From: Solibacillus sp040273735
GTDB lineage: Bacteria; Bacillota; Bacilli; Bacillales_A; Planococcaceae
DNA length: 64,000 bases
Reading direction: 5' to 3'
NCBI RefSeq assembly: GCF_040273735.1
Contig: NZ_JBELZM010000003.1
Coordinates: forward strand, 124,001-188,000
Under the pieces are notes generated by a model. It worked only from the letters and a program-made list of their open reading frames with translations, did not search any database and was not told the DNA's origin. The position numbers and the translations under genes are program-made. The stretch's first letter is position 1, and the number at the start of each line of letters is the position of its first letter. Of the stretch, positions 26,601 to 36,042 are shown in pieces.

Positions 26601-26832
26601 AAGAATTAGGTAAAAAGTGGAAATAAAACCCATAATAAGAAACAAATTGCGCTTTCTGATTAGTCGCAAAATATGAACTTTAACGAGTTCATAGAAATGT
26701 CATTTTTGAAATGGGGGCATCTTTTAGCTCGTAATTGCTCTGTTTTACTGCATTTGTCGTCATTATTTTAAAATATTAAAAAAGAATTGCTCGAAAAATG
26801 GCAGAAATAAGGGTTTTTTCCAATTTGATGTT

Positions 26833-26861
26833 TTGACACTTATTTGATGTTTAACTAAAAT
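26833..26861 (+). promoter_or_regulatory. Sigma-A-type promoter of qoxABCD
   Basis: Consensus TTGACA (26833-26838), 17 nt, TAAAAT (26856-26861). It would give a leader of about 275 nt. Confidence 0.65.
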
Positions 26862-27086
26862 CTAAGTAGGTTAGACAGACGCCTTAAGTTGTCACAACAA
26901 AAAAATAAAATAATGCTTTTTAAAATAGTGTGCAAACTGTTAATTATGGGATTCAATTTAAAGGTTCTAATTGGTGATGAATTGATGATCTGGCTATTTG
27001 CCACTATATGCATAGTGTAAATGGTAATAAGTGAAATTATTCATTCGTAGTAGCACTATCGTCATTATTTTATTTTCGCTCTCACA

Positions 27087-27100
27087 TGAAAGCGCTTAAG
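27087..27100 (+). promoter_or_regulatory. cre-like catabolite-responsive element
   Basis: TGAAAGCGCTTAAG matches 12 of 14 positions of the CcpA operator (TGWAANCGNTNWCA), including the central CG. It lies about 230 nt downstream of the predicted promoter, in the transcribed leader, so it would act as a roadblock if used. Confidence 0.5.
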
Positions 27101-27142
27101 CAAAATCTAACAAGCTCTATTTAATTGGAAAGGAGTCCAACT

Positions 27143-28024
27143 ATGAAAGTAAATATGAAGGGAACATTACTCTCTTTCATGGGACTAGGTGCTATCCTAT
27201 TAGCAGGCTGTAACGATAAGTTAGCAGTACTTGATCCTAAAGGTCCTCAAGCTCAAAGACAAGCCGATGACACAATGTTATTAATTTACCTAATGTCAGG
27301 GATTGTTCTAACAGTATTAGCAATTTTGGTGTTTATGTTATTTAAATACCGTGCATCAAAACAAAGTCCAGATTACGAGCCACCGCATATTCATGGTCAC
27401 TGGCTTGTAGAAACAATTATGATTGGTATTCCTGTTATCATCGTTATTTTCTTATCATTTGTTTCTGTTAAGAGTAACTACATTGTTGAGAATGTTCCTC
27501 AAGAATATGAAGATCAGGAACCTTTAGTTATTTATGCTTCATCATCTAACTGGAAATGGCACTTCAGCTATCCAGAACAAGGTATTGAAACAGTGAACTA
27601 CCTATACATTCCTGCTGGACGTGCAATTGAATTCAAACTTTATTCTTACGGTCCAATTACAAGTTTCTGGATTCCACAACTTGGTGGTCAGAAATACGCA
27701 ATGGCAGACATGGTAACAACATTACACTTAGCTGCAGATAACCCGGGCGAATTCTGGGGACGTAACGCGAACTTCTCAGGTCGTGGTACAGCAGAAAACA
27801 TTTTTGATGTAACAGCTTTGACTCAAACAGAATTTGACGAATGGGTAACAGAAGTTCATGAAACGGCTGCTCCATTAACAGAAGAAAAGTTTGACGAATT
27901 ATTAGAGCCAGGTCATCTTGGTAAATCAACTTATACTGGTACACATCTAGAGTTCTCACCAGCTCCGGAACATAACCATGAATCTTCAGACGAAGAAGAT
28001 GAAGAGGATCATTCTTCACACTAA
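27143..28024 (+). CDS. qoxA: Cytochrome aa3 quinol oxidase subunit II (lipoprotein)
   Basis: 293 residues. Lipoprotein signal ending LLAGC, two membrane helices (about 45-70 and 90-112) and an extracellular cupredoxin-like domain. The segments FSYPEQGIETVNYL and WIPQLGGQKYAMA match B. subtilis QoxA closely. The Cys/His ligands of a CuA centre are absent, so electrons come from quinol rather than cytochrome c. The C-terminus has an unusual acidic, His-rich tail (EHNHESSDEEDEEDHSSH). ATG 27143 follows AAAGGAG; a TTG six codons earlier lies before that site. Confidence 0.93.
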   Translation: MKVNMKGTLLSFMGLGAILLAGCNDKLAVLDPKGPQAQRQADDTMLLIYLMSGIVLTVLAILVFMLFKYRASKQSPDYEPPHIHGHWLVETIMIGIPVIIVIFLSFVSVKSNYIVENVPQEYEDQEPLVIYASSSNWKWHFSYPEQGIETVNYLYIPAGRAIEFKLYSYGPITSFWIPQLGGQKYAMADMVTTLHLAADNPGEFWGRNANFSGRGTAENIFDVTALTQTEFDEWVTEVHETAAPLTEEKFDELLEPGHLGKSTYTGTHLEFSPAPEHNHESSDEEDEEDHSSH

Positions 28025-28061
28025 TTTTTGAAAGTAACAACTTTTCGAAAGGAGTACTACT

Positions 28062-30026
28062 ATGTCGGAATTCTTTGCACAGTTTGCAGTTCCACACCCA
28101 AGCACATTAATTTATATCGCAATGGCTTCTATCGTTTTAGGGTCAATCGCGTTAGTAGCGATCGTTACTTATTTTAAATTATGGGGCTATTTATGGCGTG
28201 AATGGATTACAACTGTTGACCATAAAAAAATTGGTATCATGTATTTAATCACCGCTTTAGTTATGCTTTTCCGCGGCGGTGTCGATGCCGTAATGATGCG
28301 TTTACAGTTAGCTGTTCCAGATAACGGTTTCTTAGACGCACAGCACTATAACGAAGTATTTACAACACACGGAGTAGTCATGATTCTATTCATGGCAATG
28401 CCATTCATTACATTCTTCTTTAACTTTTTAGTACCATTACAAATCGGGGCACGTGACGTAGCGTTCCCACGCTTAAACAACTTGGCATTCTGGTTATTCT
28501 TCATGGGGATGGGATTATTCAATATCTCATTCATCGTCGGTGGATCTCCTGATGCTGGATGGACTTCATATTTCCCGTTAGCGGATAATGAGTTCAGTAC
28601 ATCAGTTGGTACAAACTATTACATGCTTGCACTGCAAATTGCGGGTCTTGGTACGTTAATGACAGGTATTAACTTCATTACGACTATCATGAAAATGCGT
28701 GCTCCAGGTATGACATTATTTAAAATGCCAATGTTCACTTGGTCTGCACTTATTGCAAACTTAATCATCGTATTTGCATTCCCGGTATTGACAGTAGCTT
28801 TAGCTATGGGTACGATGGATCGTCTATGGGATACAAAATTCTTCGCTATCGGCGACGGTGGTATGGACATGCTTTGGGCCAACCTATTCTGGGTTTGGGG
28901 TCACCCTGAAGTATATATCTTAATTTTACCGGCATTCGGTATTTTCTCTGAAGTAATTTCGACATTCGCACGTCGTAACTTATATGGTTACACGTCAATG
29001 GTTTGGTCAATGATCTTAATTTCAGTATTCTCGTTCGCTGTATGGACTCACCACTTCTTTACTATGGGTCAAGGTGCATTCACGAACTCGATCTTCTCGA
29101 TCACAACAATGGCAATTGCGATCCCAACAGGGGTTAAAATTTTCAACTGGTTATTTACACTTTATAAAGGGAAAATTGTTGTTACAACACCAATGTTGTA
29201 TGCATTACACTTCATTCCTTTATTCACATTAGGTGGTGTAACAGGGGTTATGCTTGCGATGTCAGCAGCGGACTACCAATACCACAACACAATGTTCTTA
29301 GTAGCTCACTTCCATAACGTAATCATCCCTGGTGTTGTTTACGCGATGTTAGCAGGTTTAACATTCTACTGGCCGAAAATGTTCGGTTTCATGTTAAATG
29401 AGCGTCTAGGTAAAGCTACAGTTTGGGTAATGTCAACAGGTTTCGTACTATCATTCATTCCAATGTATATCACTGGTTTAGATGGTCAAGCACGTCGTAT
29501 GTACACATATTCTGACGCAGCTGGATTCAGTACATTAAACATGGTATCGTTCATCGGTGCCGGAATCATGTCTGTTTCATTCTTAATGCTAGTATGGAAC
29601 ATTTGGTACAGTTTCAAAAACTCTCCACGCGACATCGGTTCAGATCCATGGGATGCACGTGGTCTTGAGTGGGCGACACATACTCCAATTCCACACTATA
29701 ACTTTGCAATTACTCCAGACGTAACTGATGCAACTTCAGAAGCATTCTGGGATTCTAAGAAAAACGGCGTTAAGTTATTCAAAGGTGAAATTAAAGATAT
29801 TCACATGCCGAATAACTCAGGTCAAACATTTATCTTATCAGTTTTCTTCTTCATCGGTGGTTTCGCTCTAGTATTCAGTATGTTTACTTTAGCTATCATC
29901 AGCTTAATCGGTATTTTAGCTTGTATGGGTTACCGTTCACTAGAAGACGACCATGGCTACCATATCCATAAAGAAGAAGTTGAGTTAATCGAGAAAAAAT
30001 ATGAAAAAGAAGGAGGTGCGAAATAA
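28062..30026 (+). CDS. qoxB: Cytochrome aa3 quinol oxidase subunit I
   Basis: Catalytic haem-copper oxidase subunit, 654 residues with about 14-15 membrane helices. Ligands are visible: low-spin haem His in TTHGVVMI (near 103), the CuB His and cross-linked Tyr in WGHPEVYI, the CuB pair in WTHHFF, and the haem a3 and second low-spin haem His in VAHFHNV. It reduces oxygen to water and pumps protons. GAAAGGAG precedes the ATG; it overlaps qoxC by one base (TAATG). Confidence 0.97.
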   Translation: MSEFFAQFAVPHPSTLIYIAMASIVLGSIALVAIVTYFKLWGYLWREWITTVDHKKIGIMYLITALVMLFRGGVDAVMMRLQLAVPDNGFLDAQHYNEVFTTHGVVMILFMAMPFITFFFNFLVPLQIGARDVAFPRLNNLAFWLFFMGMGLFNISFIVGGSPDAGWTSYFPLADNEFSTSVGTNYYMLALQIAGLGTLMTGINFITTIMKMRAPGMTLFKMPMFTWSALIANLIIVFAFPVLTVALAMGTMDRLWDTKFFAIGDGGMDMLWANLFWVWGHPEVYILILPAFGIFSEVISTFARRNLYGYTSMVWSMILISVFSFAVWTHHFFTMGQGAFTNSIFSITTMAIAIPTGVKIFNWLFTLYKGKIVVTTPMLYALHFIPLFTLGGVTGVMLAMSAADYQYHNTMFLVAHFHNVIIPGVVYAMLAGLTFYWPKMFGFMLNERLGKATVWVMSTGFVLSFIPMYITGLDGQARRMYTYSDAAGFSTLNMVSFIGAGIMSVSFLMLVWNIWYSFKNSPRDIGSDPWDARGLEWATHTPIPHYNFAITPDVTDATSEAFWDSKKNGVKLFKGEIKDIHMPNNSGQTFILSVFFFIGGFALVFSMFTLAIISLIGILACMGYRSLEDDHGYHIHKEEVELIEKKYEKEGGAK

Positions 30027-30625
30027 TGGGTAAAGTTAATAACAATGTTCCATTGGAATATTCAACAGAGGAAAATAACCTGAAAATCTTCGGGTTCTGG
30101 ACTTTCCTAGGTGCGGAAATTATGTTATTCGGTACATTATTCGCATCATACTTTGTTCTTTCGGGTCGTACAGGTGACGGTCCGACTGCAGCTGAGATTT
30201 TCGAAATCGGTCCAGTACTTGCAGAGACATTCATTCTTTTAACATCAAGTTTTACAATCGGTTTAGCTATTCATGCAATGCGTCTTGGCAGTAAAAAAGC
30301 GACATTGTCATTTATGGGTATTACATTATTACTTGGTGCAGCGTTCATTTCTGTAGAAATTTATGAATTTGTACACTATGTACATGTTGGTGCAGGTATT
30401 ACTACTAGTGCCTTCACATCTGCTTTATTAACAACGTTAGGAACACACGGTCTTCACGTAACGTTCGGTTTATTCTGGGGAATCTTCATTATGATCCAAA
30501 TTGCCAAACGTGGACTTAACTCAGTAACAGCAGGGAAAACATTTGTATTCTCACTATACTGGCACTTCCTGGATGTTGTTTGGATCTTCATCTTCAGTTT
30601 CATTTACTTGAAAGGAATGATGTAA
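30026..30625 (+). CDS. qoxC: Cytochrome aa3 quinol oxidase subunit III
   Basis: 199-residue CoxC/QoxC-type subunit with five membrane helices. Typical segments include FWTFLGAEIMLFGTLFASYF, the conserved TLGTHGLHVTFGLFW and a C-terminal YWHFLDVVWIFIF. Stabilises subunit I. GAAGGAGGTG lies in the end of qoxB; start overlaps the qoxB stop. Confidence 0.95.
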   Translation: MGKVNNNVPLEYSTEENNLKIFGFWTFLGAEIMLFGTLFASYFVLSGRTGDGPTAAEIFEIGPVLAETFILLTSSFTIGLAIHAMRLGSKKATLSFMGITLLLGAAFISVEIYEFVHYVHVGAGITTSAFTSALLTTLGTHGLHVTFGLFWGIFIMIQIAKRGLNSVTAGKTFVFSLYWHFLDVVWIFIFSFIYLKGMM

Positions 30626-30628
30626 TCT

Positions 30629-30910
30629 ATGGCTAAGTTCTTTCCAATCGGCCAAATTATGGGCTTCGTATTTTCACTGATTTTAACAGTGGTTGCAATG
30701 CTTGTTTACTTCACAGATATGTCATTCGCAACTGGGATGGTTATCCTTTTAGTAACAGCATTCATTCAAGCTGGTTTGCAGTTTATGATTTTCATGCACG
30801 CTGGTGAAACAAATGATAAGTGGGCTATCTACTCGAACATCGTATACGGAATCGGTTTAGTAGTATTGACTGTTTTAGGTTCTTTATTAATCCTTCTTTG
30901 GGATATGTAA
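30629..30910 (+). CDS. qoxD: Cytochrome aa3 quinol oxidase subunit IV
   Basis: 93-residue CyoD/QoxD-type subunit with three membrane helices, including the conserved QAGLQFMIFMHAG segment. Follows qoxC after 3 nt, last gene of the operon. No T-tailed terminator is obvious before the pheS T-box leader. Confidence 0.9.
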   Translation: MAKFFPIGQIMGFVFSLILTVVAMLVYFTDMSFATGMVILLVTAFIQAGLQFMIFMHAGETNDKWAIYSNIVYGIGLVVLTVLGSLLILLWDM

Positions 30911-30989
30911 TGATGAAACACACTCCAGCTAGTTGATAAATGTACGAAAATGCATTAAACTGGTTGGAGAACATATTACGAAATGCGTT

Positions 30990-31228
30990 GACCGGGAAGA
31001 GTAGGTATACAACATTTGTTTTAGGGAATGCAAGCCAATGACTGAAAGCTTGCTAACAAATTGTATAGTGAAGTTCACCCCGCGAGCAGCATCCGGGATC
31101 CACTTGTGGTGAAAGGATTGCCGGCTAGACATAGTCGTTAGCTCCAATGAAGTGATTGCTTTATGCAATAACTAGGGTGGTACCGCGAAACTCGTCCTCG
31201 TCCCTTTCTTAGGGGACGAGGATTTTTT
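30990..31228 (+). promoter_or_regulatory. T-box leader of pheST
   Basis: AAGAGTA of the Stem I base lies near 30998. A GTATACAA arm is matched by TTGTATA near 31061-31067. The candidate Phe specifier TTC is at 31074-31076 in a GAAGTTCACC context. The T-box AGGGTGGTACCGCG is at 31174-31187. The terminator arms TCCTCGTCCC (31195-31204) and GGGACGAGGA (31213-31222) precede TTTTTT. Uncharged tRNA-Phe should trigger read-through. Confidence 0.93.
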
Positions 31229-31299
31229 ATTTTCAAATATTGTGGAAATTATTTAAGAGAAAGATTTTATCCACAAATATTATAAGGAGGACTTTGTAA

Positions 31300-32337
31300 A
31301 TGGAACAACAACTAAAGCAATTAGAACAAGAAGCATTAGCCAAAATTGCCTATGCAGCTGACTTAAAAGCATTAAACGATGTTCGTGTTGCGTACTTAGG
31401 TAAAAAAGGACCAATCACGGACTTATTAAAAGGAATGGGGAAACTTTCTGCAGAAGAACGCCCAAAAATGGGTGCCCTAGTTAACACTGTGCGTGAAAAT
31501 GTAACAGCTGAACTTGAGAACAAGGTTGCTGTATTAGAAGAAGCGGCGATTTTAGCACAGCTGGAAAATGAATCAATCGATGTCACGTTACCAGGTGCAA
31601 AAGTGCGTGCAGGAAACCGTCACCTGTTAACACGTGTAATCGAAGAAATCGAAGACCTGTTTTTAGGAATGGGCTACGAAATCGTAGAAGGACCAGAAGT
31701 AGAAAAAGACTACTATAACTTTGAAGCAATGAACTTGCCTAAAGGTCACCCGGCTCGTGACATGCAGGATTCATTTTATATTTCAGAAGAAACATTATTA
31801 CGTACGCATACGTCACCAGTTCAGGCCCGTACAATGGAAGCGAAAAAAGGCGAACCAATTCGTGTGATTTGCCCAGGTAAAGTATTCCGACGTGACACAG
31901 ACGATGCAACACACTCACACCAATTCATGCAAATTGAAGGTCTTGTGATCGGTGAAAATATCCGCATGTCTGACCTAAAAGGAACTCTTGATGCATTAGC
32001 GAAGAAAATGTTTGGAGCAGAACGCGAAATCCGTCTTCGTCCATCATTCTTCCCATTCACAGAGCCATCTGTAGAAGTAGACGTTTCTTGTCATAAATGC
32101 TCAGGAAAAGGCTGTAATGTATGTAAACAAACTGGCTGGATTGAAATCCTAGGTGCCGGTATGGTACACCCGAACGTACTTGAAATGGCTGGCTACGATT
32201 CAACTAAGCTTTCAGGTTTCGCGTTCGGTATCGGTGCAGAACGTATCGCAATGTTAAAATACGGTGTGGATGATATTCGTCATTTCTATACAAATGACAC
32301 ACGCTTCTTATCACAATTCCACCAGGCAGAAGTGTAA
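31300..32337 (+). CDS. pheS: Phenylalanyl-tRNA synthetase alpha subunit
   Basis: Catalytic alpha subunit of the alpha2-beta2 enzyme, 345 residues. N-terminal coiled coil that contacts tRNA, then the class II core with GHPARDMQDSFY, HTSPVQARTM, the motif 2 region FRRDTDDATHSHQFMQ, FFPFTEPSVEVDV and motif 3 GFAFGIGAERIAML. AAGGAGG before the ATG. Operon with pheT, 17-nt gap, under T-box control. Confidence 0.98.
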   Translation: MEQQLKQLEQEALAKIAYAADLKALNDVRVAYLGKKGPITDLLKGMGKLSAEERPKMGALVNTVRENVTAELENKVAVLEEAAILAQLENESIDVTLPGAKVRAGNRHLLTRVIEEIEDLFLGMGYEIVEGPEVEKDYYNFEAMNLPKGHPARDMQDSFYISEETLLRTHTSPVQARTMEAKKGEPIRVICPGKVFRRDTDDATHSHQFMQIEGLVIGENIRMSDLKGTLDALAKKMFGAEREIRLRPSFFPFTEPSVEVDVSCHKCSGKGCNVCKQTGWIEILGAGMVHPNVLEMAGYDSTKLSGFAFGIGAERIAMLKYGVDDIRHFYTNDTRFLSQFHQAEV

Positions 32338-32354
32338 GAAGGAGGACAAAATAA

Positions 32355-34760
32355 ATGTTAGTTTCATTAAAATGGTTAAGTCAATATGTAGACATTTCTT
32401 CTATAGAAGCAAATGAATTAGCAGAAAAAATTACGCGCGCGGGGATTGAAGTTGATGCAGTAATTGACCGTTCACAAGGTATGTCAAATGTTGTTGTTGG
32501 TCATGTTGTAACAAAAGAAAAACATCCGGAAGCAGATAAATTAAATGTGTGTCAAGTGGACGTTGGGGAAGAAGAGCTTCAACAAATCGTGTGTGGTGCT
32601 CCAAACGTCGATGCTGGTCAAAAAGTCATCGTAGCACGTCCAGGGGCGAAATTGCCAGGCGGCATTAAAATTAAAAAAGCGAAGTTACGCGGACAAGAAT
32701 CAAACGGGATGATTTGTTCACTTCAAGAGTTGGGCATTGAAGGTCGTCTTGTACCAAAAGCTTATGCGGATGGAATCTATGTATTACCTGCCGATTCAAC
32801 TCCAGGTGCAGATGCATTGGAAGTTTTAGGCTTACGTGATACAGTGCTTGAGCTTGGTTTAACACCGAACCGTTCGGATGCAATGAGCATGCTAGGGGTT
32901 GCCTATGAAGTAGCAGCGATTTTATCCCAAGATGTAAAATTACCGGAAATCGATTATACAGCTTCAGCCGAAAAAGCAGAAGACGTTCTAAAATTAACGG
33001 TAGAAGATAAAGAAGCAAATCCGATGTATGCAGCAAAAGTTGTAAAAAATATTGAAGTAAAGGAATCTCCATTATGGCTGCAACATGCGCTTACGTCTGC
33101 AGGAGTACGACCACATAATAACGTAGTTGATATTACAAACTATGTATTAATGGAATACGGTCAACCATTACATGCATTTGACTACGATAAATTGGCAACT
33201 GGTGAAATCGTGACACGTATGGCTCGTGATGGCGAAGTGATGACAACGCTTGATGATCAGGAACGTAAATTGGCTAGCCACAATCTTGTCATTACTAATG
33301 GTCAAGAAGCAGAAGCGGTTGCAGGTGTTATGGGCGGTGCTAAATCAGAAGTATCAAATACTACAACGACAGTAGTAATCGAATCAGCCTACTTCAATCC
33401 GGCTTCTGTGCGCCGCACTTCAAAAGAAATCGGCTTACGTTCGGATTCATCAGCACGTTTTGAAAAAGGTGTTGATCCGAACCGTGTCCTTCCTGCAGCA
33501 GAACGTGCGGCACAATTACTTGCTGAATTAGCAGGCGGGGAAGTACTTGAAGGTACAGTGCTAGTGGATGAACTTGATAAATCACCTGCTCGTGTTGTTG
33601 TATCACCTGACTTTATTAACGGTCGTTTAGGTATGAAGATTTCTCTAGAGGATATGCTTTCTATTTTAGAGCGTTTAAAATTTGATGTGGAAGCAGCAAA
33701 TGGCTTATTGATCATTGATGCTCCGACAAGACGTCAGGATATTAAAATTCCGGAAGATATTGTTGAAGAAATTGCACGTATGTATGGCTATGATGAGATT
33801 CCTGTAAGCTTACCGGCGAGTGAGCAAGTTGGCCGCTTAACGCCATATCAAGCAGGTCGCCGTATTGTACGCAACGTTATGGAAGGTGCCGGTCTTTATC
33901 AAGCGGTAACTTACTCATTAACTTCAGCAGCGCACGCTCAAAAGTTTGCATTAAAAGCTGAAGAGACGACAAAATTATTAATGCCTATGTCTGAAGAACG
34001 CTCAACATTACGCCAAAGCATAATTCCTCACTTAGTAGAGGCAGCAAGCTATAATGTAGCCCGTCAAGCGGAAACAGTAGCATTATATGAAATTGGTTCA
34101 GTATTCCTTGGACAAACTGCTGAAGAGCTACCATTTGAAGAAGAGCACTTAGCGCTTGTCCTAACAGGTAAATGGATTGATAATACATGGCAGGGCGAAA
34201 AGAAAAATGTTGATTTCTTCGTTGCAAAAGGTATTGTTGAAGCAGTATTTGCAAAATTAGGCTTAACATCTCGTGTAAGCTATGCAAAAGCTCAAGTAGA
34301 CGGCTTACATCCTGGTCGTACAGCTGATGTTTTATTAGATGGCGAAAAAGTGGGTGTCATTGCCCAGCTTCATCCACAAGAACAAAAAGCATTTGATGTA
34401 AAAGAAACTTATGTGGCTGAATTGAACTTAAATGCCATTTTAAGTGCTACACAAGAGGAGCTTGTTTATTCTATGATTCCGCGCTTCCCGGCAATGAGTC
34501 GTGATATTGCATTAGAATTGGATTTAGCAACTCCAGCTGGTGAAATTGTAAGCATTATTAAAGGTGCAGGAACTTCTTTATTGAAAGAAGTAAAAGTATT
34601 TGATGTTTATGCAGGGGAGAAAATGACGGCTGGTAAAAAATCAGTAGCCTTCTCATTAACATACTTCGACCCAGAGCGAACATTAACAGACGAAGAAGTA
34701 GTCGCAGCGCACAATAAAGTATTAAAAGCATTAGCAGCAGCTGGTGCGGAAGTACGCTAA
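32355..34760 (+). CDS. pheT: Phenylalanyl-tRNA synthetase beta subunit
   Basis: 801 residues, the usual length. In order: N-terminal tRNA-binding OB domain (VVVGHVVTKEKHPEADKLNVCQVDVG), the B3/B4 editing domain (NRSDAMSMLGVAYEVAA, HAFDYDKL), B5 (RRQDIKIPEDIVEEIARMYGYDEIP), catalytic-like core and a C-terminal ferredoxin-like anticodon-binding domain (PRFPAMSRDIALELD). AAGGAGG precedes the ATG. A terminator follows. Confidence 0.98.
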   Translation: MLVSLKWLSQYVDISSIEANELAEKITRAGIEVDAVIDRSQGMSNVVVGHVVTKEKHPEADKLNVCQVDVGEEELQQIVCGAPNVDAGQKVIVARPGAKLPGGIKIKKAKLRGQESNGMICSLQELGIEGRLVPKAYADGIYVLPADSTPGADALEVLGLRDTVLELGLTPNRSDAMSMLGVAYEVAAILSQDVKLPEIDYTASAEKAEDVLKLTVEDKEANPMYAAKVVKNIEVKESPLWLQHALTSAGVRPHNNVVDITNYVLMEYGQPLHAFDYDKLATGEIVTRMARDGEVMTTLDDQERKLASHNLVITNGQEAEAVAGVMGGAKSEVSNTTTTVVIESAYFNPASVRRTSKEIGLRSDSSARFEKGVDPNRVLPAAERAAQLLAELAGGEVLEGTVLVDELDKSPARVVVSPDFINGRLGMKISLEDMLSILERLKFDVEAANGLLIIDAPTRRQDIKIPEDIVEEIARMYGYDEIPVSLPASEQVGRLTPYQAGRRIVRNVMEGAGLYQAVTYSLTSAAHAQKFALKAEETTKLLMPMSEERSTLRQSIIPHLVEAASYNVARQAETVALYEIGSVFLGQTAEELPFEEEHLALVLTGKWIDNTWQGEKKNVDFFVAKGIVEAVFAKLGLTSRVSYAKAQVDGLHPGRTADVLLDGEKVGVIAQLHPQEQKAFDVKETYVAELNLNAILSATQEELVYSMIPRFPAMSRDIALELDLATPAGEIVSIIKGAGTSLLKEVKVFDVYAGEKMTAGKKSVAFSLTYFDPERTLTDEEVVAAHNKVLKALAAAGAEVR

Positions 34761-34773
34761 TTAAATATTATAA

Positions 34774-34808
34774 AACCCGAATGGTACAATGGCCATTCGG
34801 GTTTTTAT
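34774..34808. terminator. Bidirectional terminator after pheT
   Basis: AACCCGAATGG (34774-34784) and CCATTCGGGTT (34793-34803), then TTT; A-rich on the other side, serving the convergent gene. Confidence 0.9.
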
Positions 34809-35284
34809 TATTGCGGAGATTGTTTGGCGGGCTTGACCATTCCTGTAGCAGCCCCGACTAAAGCGCTTAATGTATGGACAATACCAAACGTATAAAAATT
34901 AAGAAAAACGTGATTCGTATACTCATTTAATAGGGGGAAACGGTAGATTGTGGAACCGGGTGTCTTCGTATCACCGCCGAGGGATGCATACACATTATCT
35001 GAAAAATCAATGGCATAATAGATGAACGCCACTAACAGTGCAACTCCAAATATTAAATAAACCAAACGCATAAGTTGATCTTTTGCGTTTCTTGCACTTT
35101 CAGTAAAGAAGCGAAACGTAATAAATAAACTTAGTATAATAAATGGTGCGACTAGTGCTAAACCTAGTGCGCCAAGATTTCCTCCATTTGCAACATCGTC
35201 CGGTTTTACCGTAAAAAAATGCTGTATGATTAATACTCCAAATAAACTAATGCCCATACTTATGAGCCAACTAAGACGCAACAT
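34808..35284 (-). CDS. Membrane protein of unknown function
   Basis: I do not recognise this family. 158 residues with four hydrophobic helices (about 5-25, 42-62, 70-92 and 122-146). A polar extracytoplasmic loop (AIDFSDNVYASLGGDTKTPGSTIYRF) lies between helices 3 and 4, and the C-terminus is short and basic. GGAGG precedes the ATG. It stands alone between pheT and an isochorismatase-fold gene, and nothing nearby indicates a partner. The reading frame, ribosome binding site and terminator support a real gene. Confidence 0.75.
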   Translation of the reverse strand: MLRLSWLISMGISLFGVLIIQHFFTVKPDDVANGGNLGALGLALVAPFIILSLFITFRFFTESARNAKDQLMRLVYLIFGVALLVAFIYYAIDFSDNVYASLGGDTKTPGSTIYRFPLLNEYTNHVFLNFYTFGIVHTLSALVGAATGMVKPAKQSPQ

Positions 35285-35410
35285 GTAAATCCTCCATTTC
35301 TCTTTTCACTATACAGTGTCATGCATTTCGTTTCAATGGAGGATCTACTATTCATTTAGTGGAAAAGTTCAGTATAATAGAGAAGAATGCAACTTAGGGG
35401 AGGTATATTC

Positions 35411-35950
35411 ATGTTAAAAAAAGAAGAAGCAGTATTAGTACTGATTGATATTCAGGGGAAATTGGCGCAAGTTGTCGAGGAAAGCGCACTCGTTGTAGGT
35501 AATATCGCCACAATGGTACAAGGGGCAAAATTATTGGAATTACCTATTTTATGGCTTGAGCAATATCCAAAAGGGCTTGGTCCGACAGATGAGCGAGTTG
35601 CGGAGCATTTAACAGATGAAAAACCGATTGAAAAAATTACATTCAGTGCTTATGATACTGAGGAATTTGTACAAGCATTACAGCAAACAGGACGCAAAAA
35701 GATTTTATTGGCCGGAATTGAAGCGCATATTTGTGTATATCAAACAGCTGCTCAATTACTGGAAAACGGTTATGAAGTCGAAGTGCTGGCAGACTGTGTG
35801 TCTTCACGAACAGAAAGTAACCGAGAAGTAGGCATCCAGAAAATGATGCAGCTTGGTGCTCGTGTAACTAGTGTAGAAATGGCATTATTCGAAATGCAGC
35901 AAGTAGCAAAAGGCGATACATTTAAAGCAATCAGTAAGTTAGTAAAATAA
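35411..35950 (+). CDS. Isochorismatase-family cysteine hydrolase
   Basis: 179 residues of the YcaC-like/isochorismatase fold. The catalytic triad is visible: Asp in VLIDIQGKL near residue 12, Lys in EQYPKGLG, and the nucleophilic Cys in GIEAHICVYQTA near 112. The cis-peptide region GIEAH is conserved. Substrate cannot be assigned. ATG 35411 follows GGGGAGG; the frame is open eight codons upstream, through that site. TATAAT at 35373-35378 is a likely -10. Monocistronic, with a strong terminator. Confidence 0.9.
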   Translation: MLKKEEAVLVLIDIQGKLAQVVEESALVVGNIATMVQGAKLLELPILWLEQYPKGLGPTDERVAEHLTDEKPIEKITFSAYDTEEFVQALQQTGRKKILLAGIEAHICVYQTAAQLLENGYEVEVLADCVSSRTESNREVGIQKMMQLGARVTSVEMALFEMQQVAKGDTFKAISKLVK

Positions 35951-35987
35951 AAAATACAGCTGGGACAGAAGTAGACGCTCAGCAAAA

Positions 35988-36025
35988 AAAGCCAATTTTC
36001 CCTCAGAGGAAATTGGCTTTTTTTG
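35988..36025. terminator. Bidirectional terminator
   Basis: AAAGCCAATTTTCC and GGAAATTGGCTTT arms (one bulged T), then T7; A7 on the other side serves the convergent ECF gene. Confidence 0.88.
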
Positions 36026-36042
36026 AGCTATGTTCCACCCTT

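Larger units (their letters stand above)
26601..27142 (+). other. Long A/T-rich intergenic leader of qoxABCD
   Basis: No gene is visible. It holds a strong promoter at 26833-26861, about 280 nt of untranslated leader, a cre-like site at 27087-27100 and the qoxA ribosome binding site. The sequence 26601-26830 has no feature I can support. Confidence 0.6.

Noticed and set aside
27143..30910. Assignment as cytochrome c oxidase (ctaCDEF)
   Set aside because: Subunit II lacks CuA ligands and a cytochrome c domain and carries QoxA-specific segments.
35955..35985. TGGGACAGAAG-type phrase before a terminator as a repeat element
   Set aside because: Only one copy in this window; no repeat structure can be shown.
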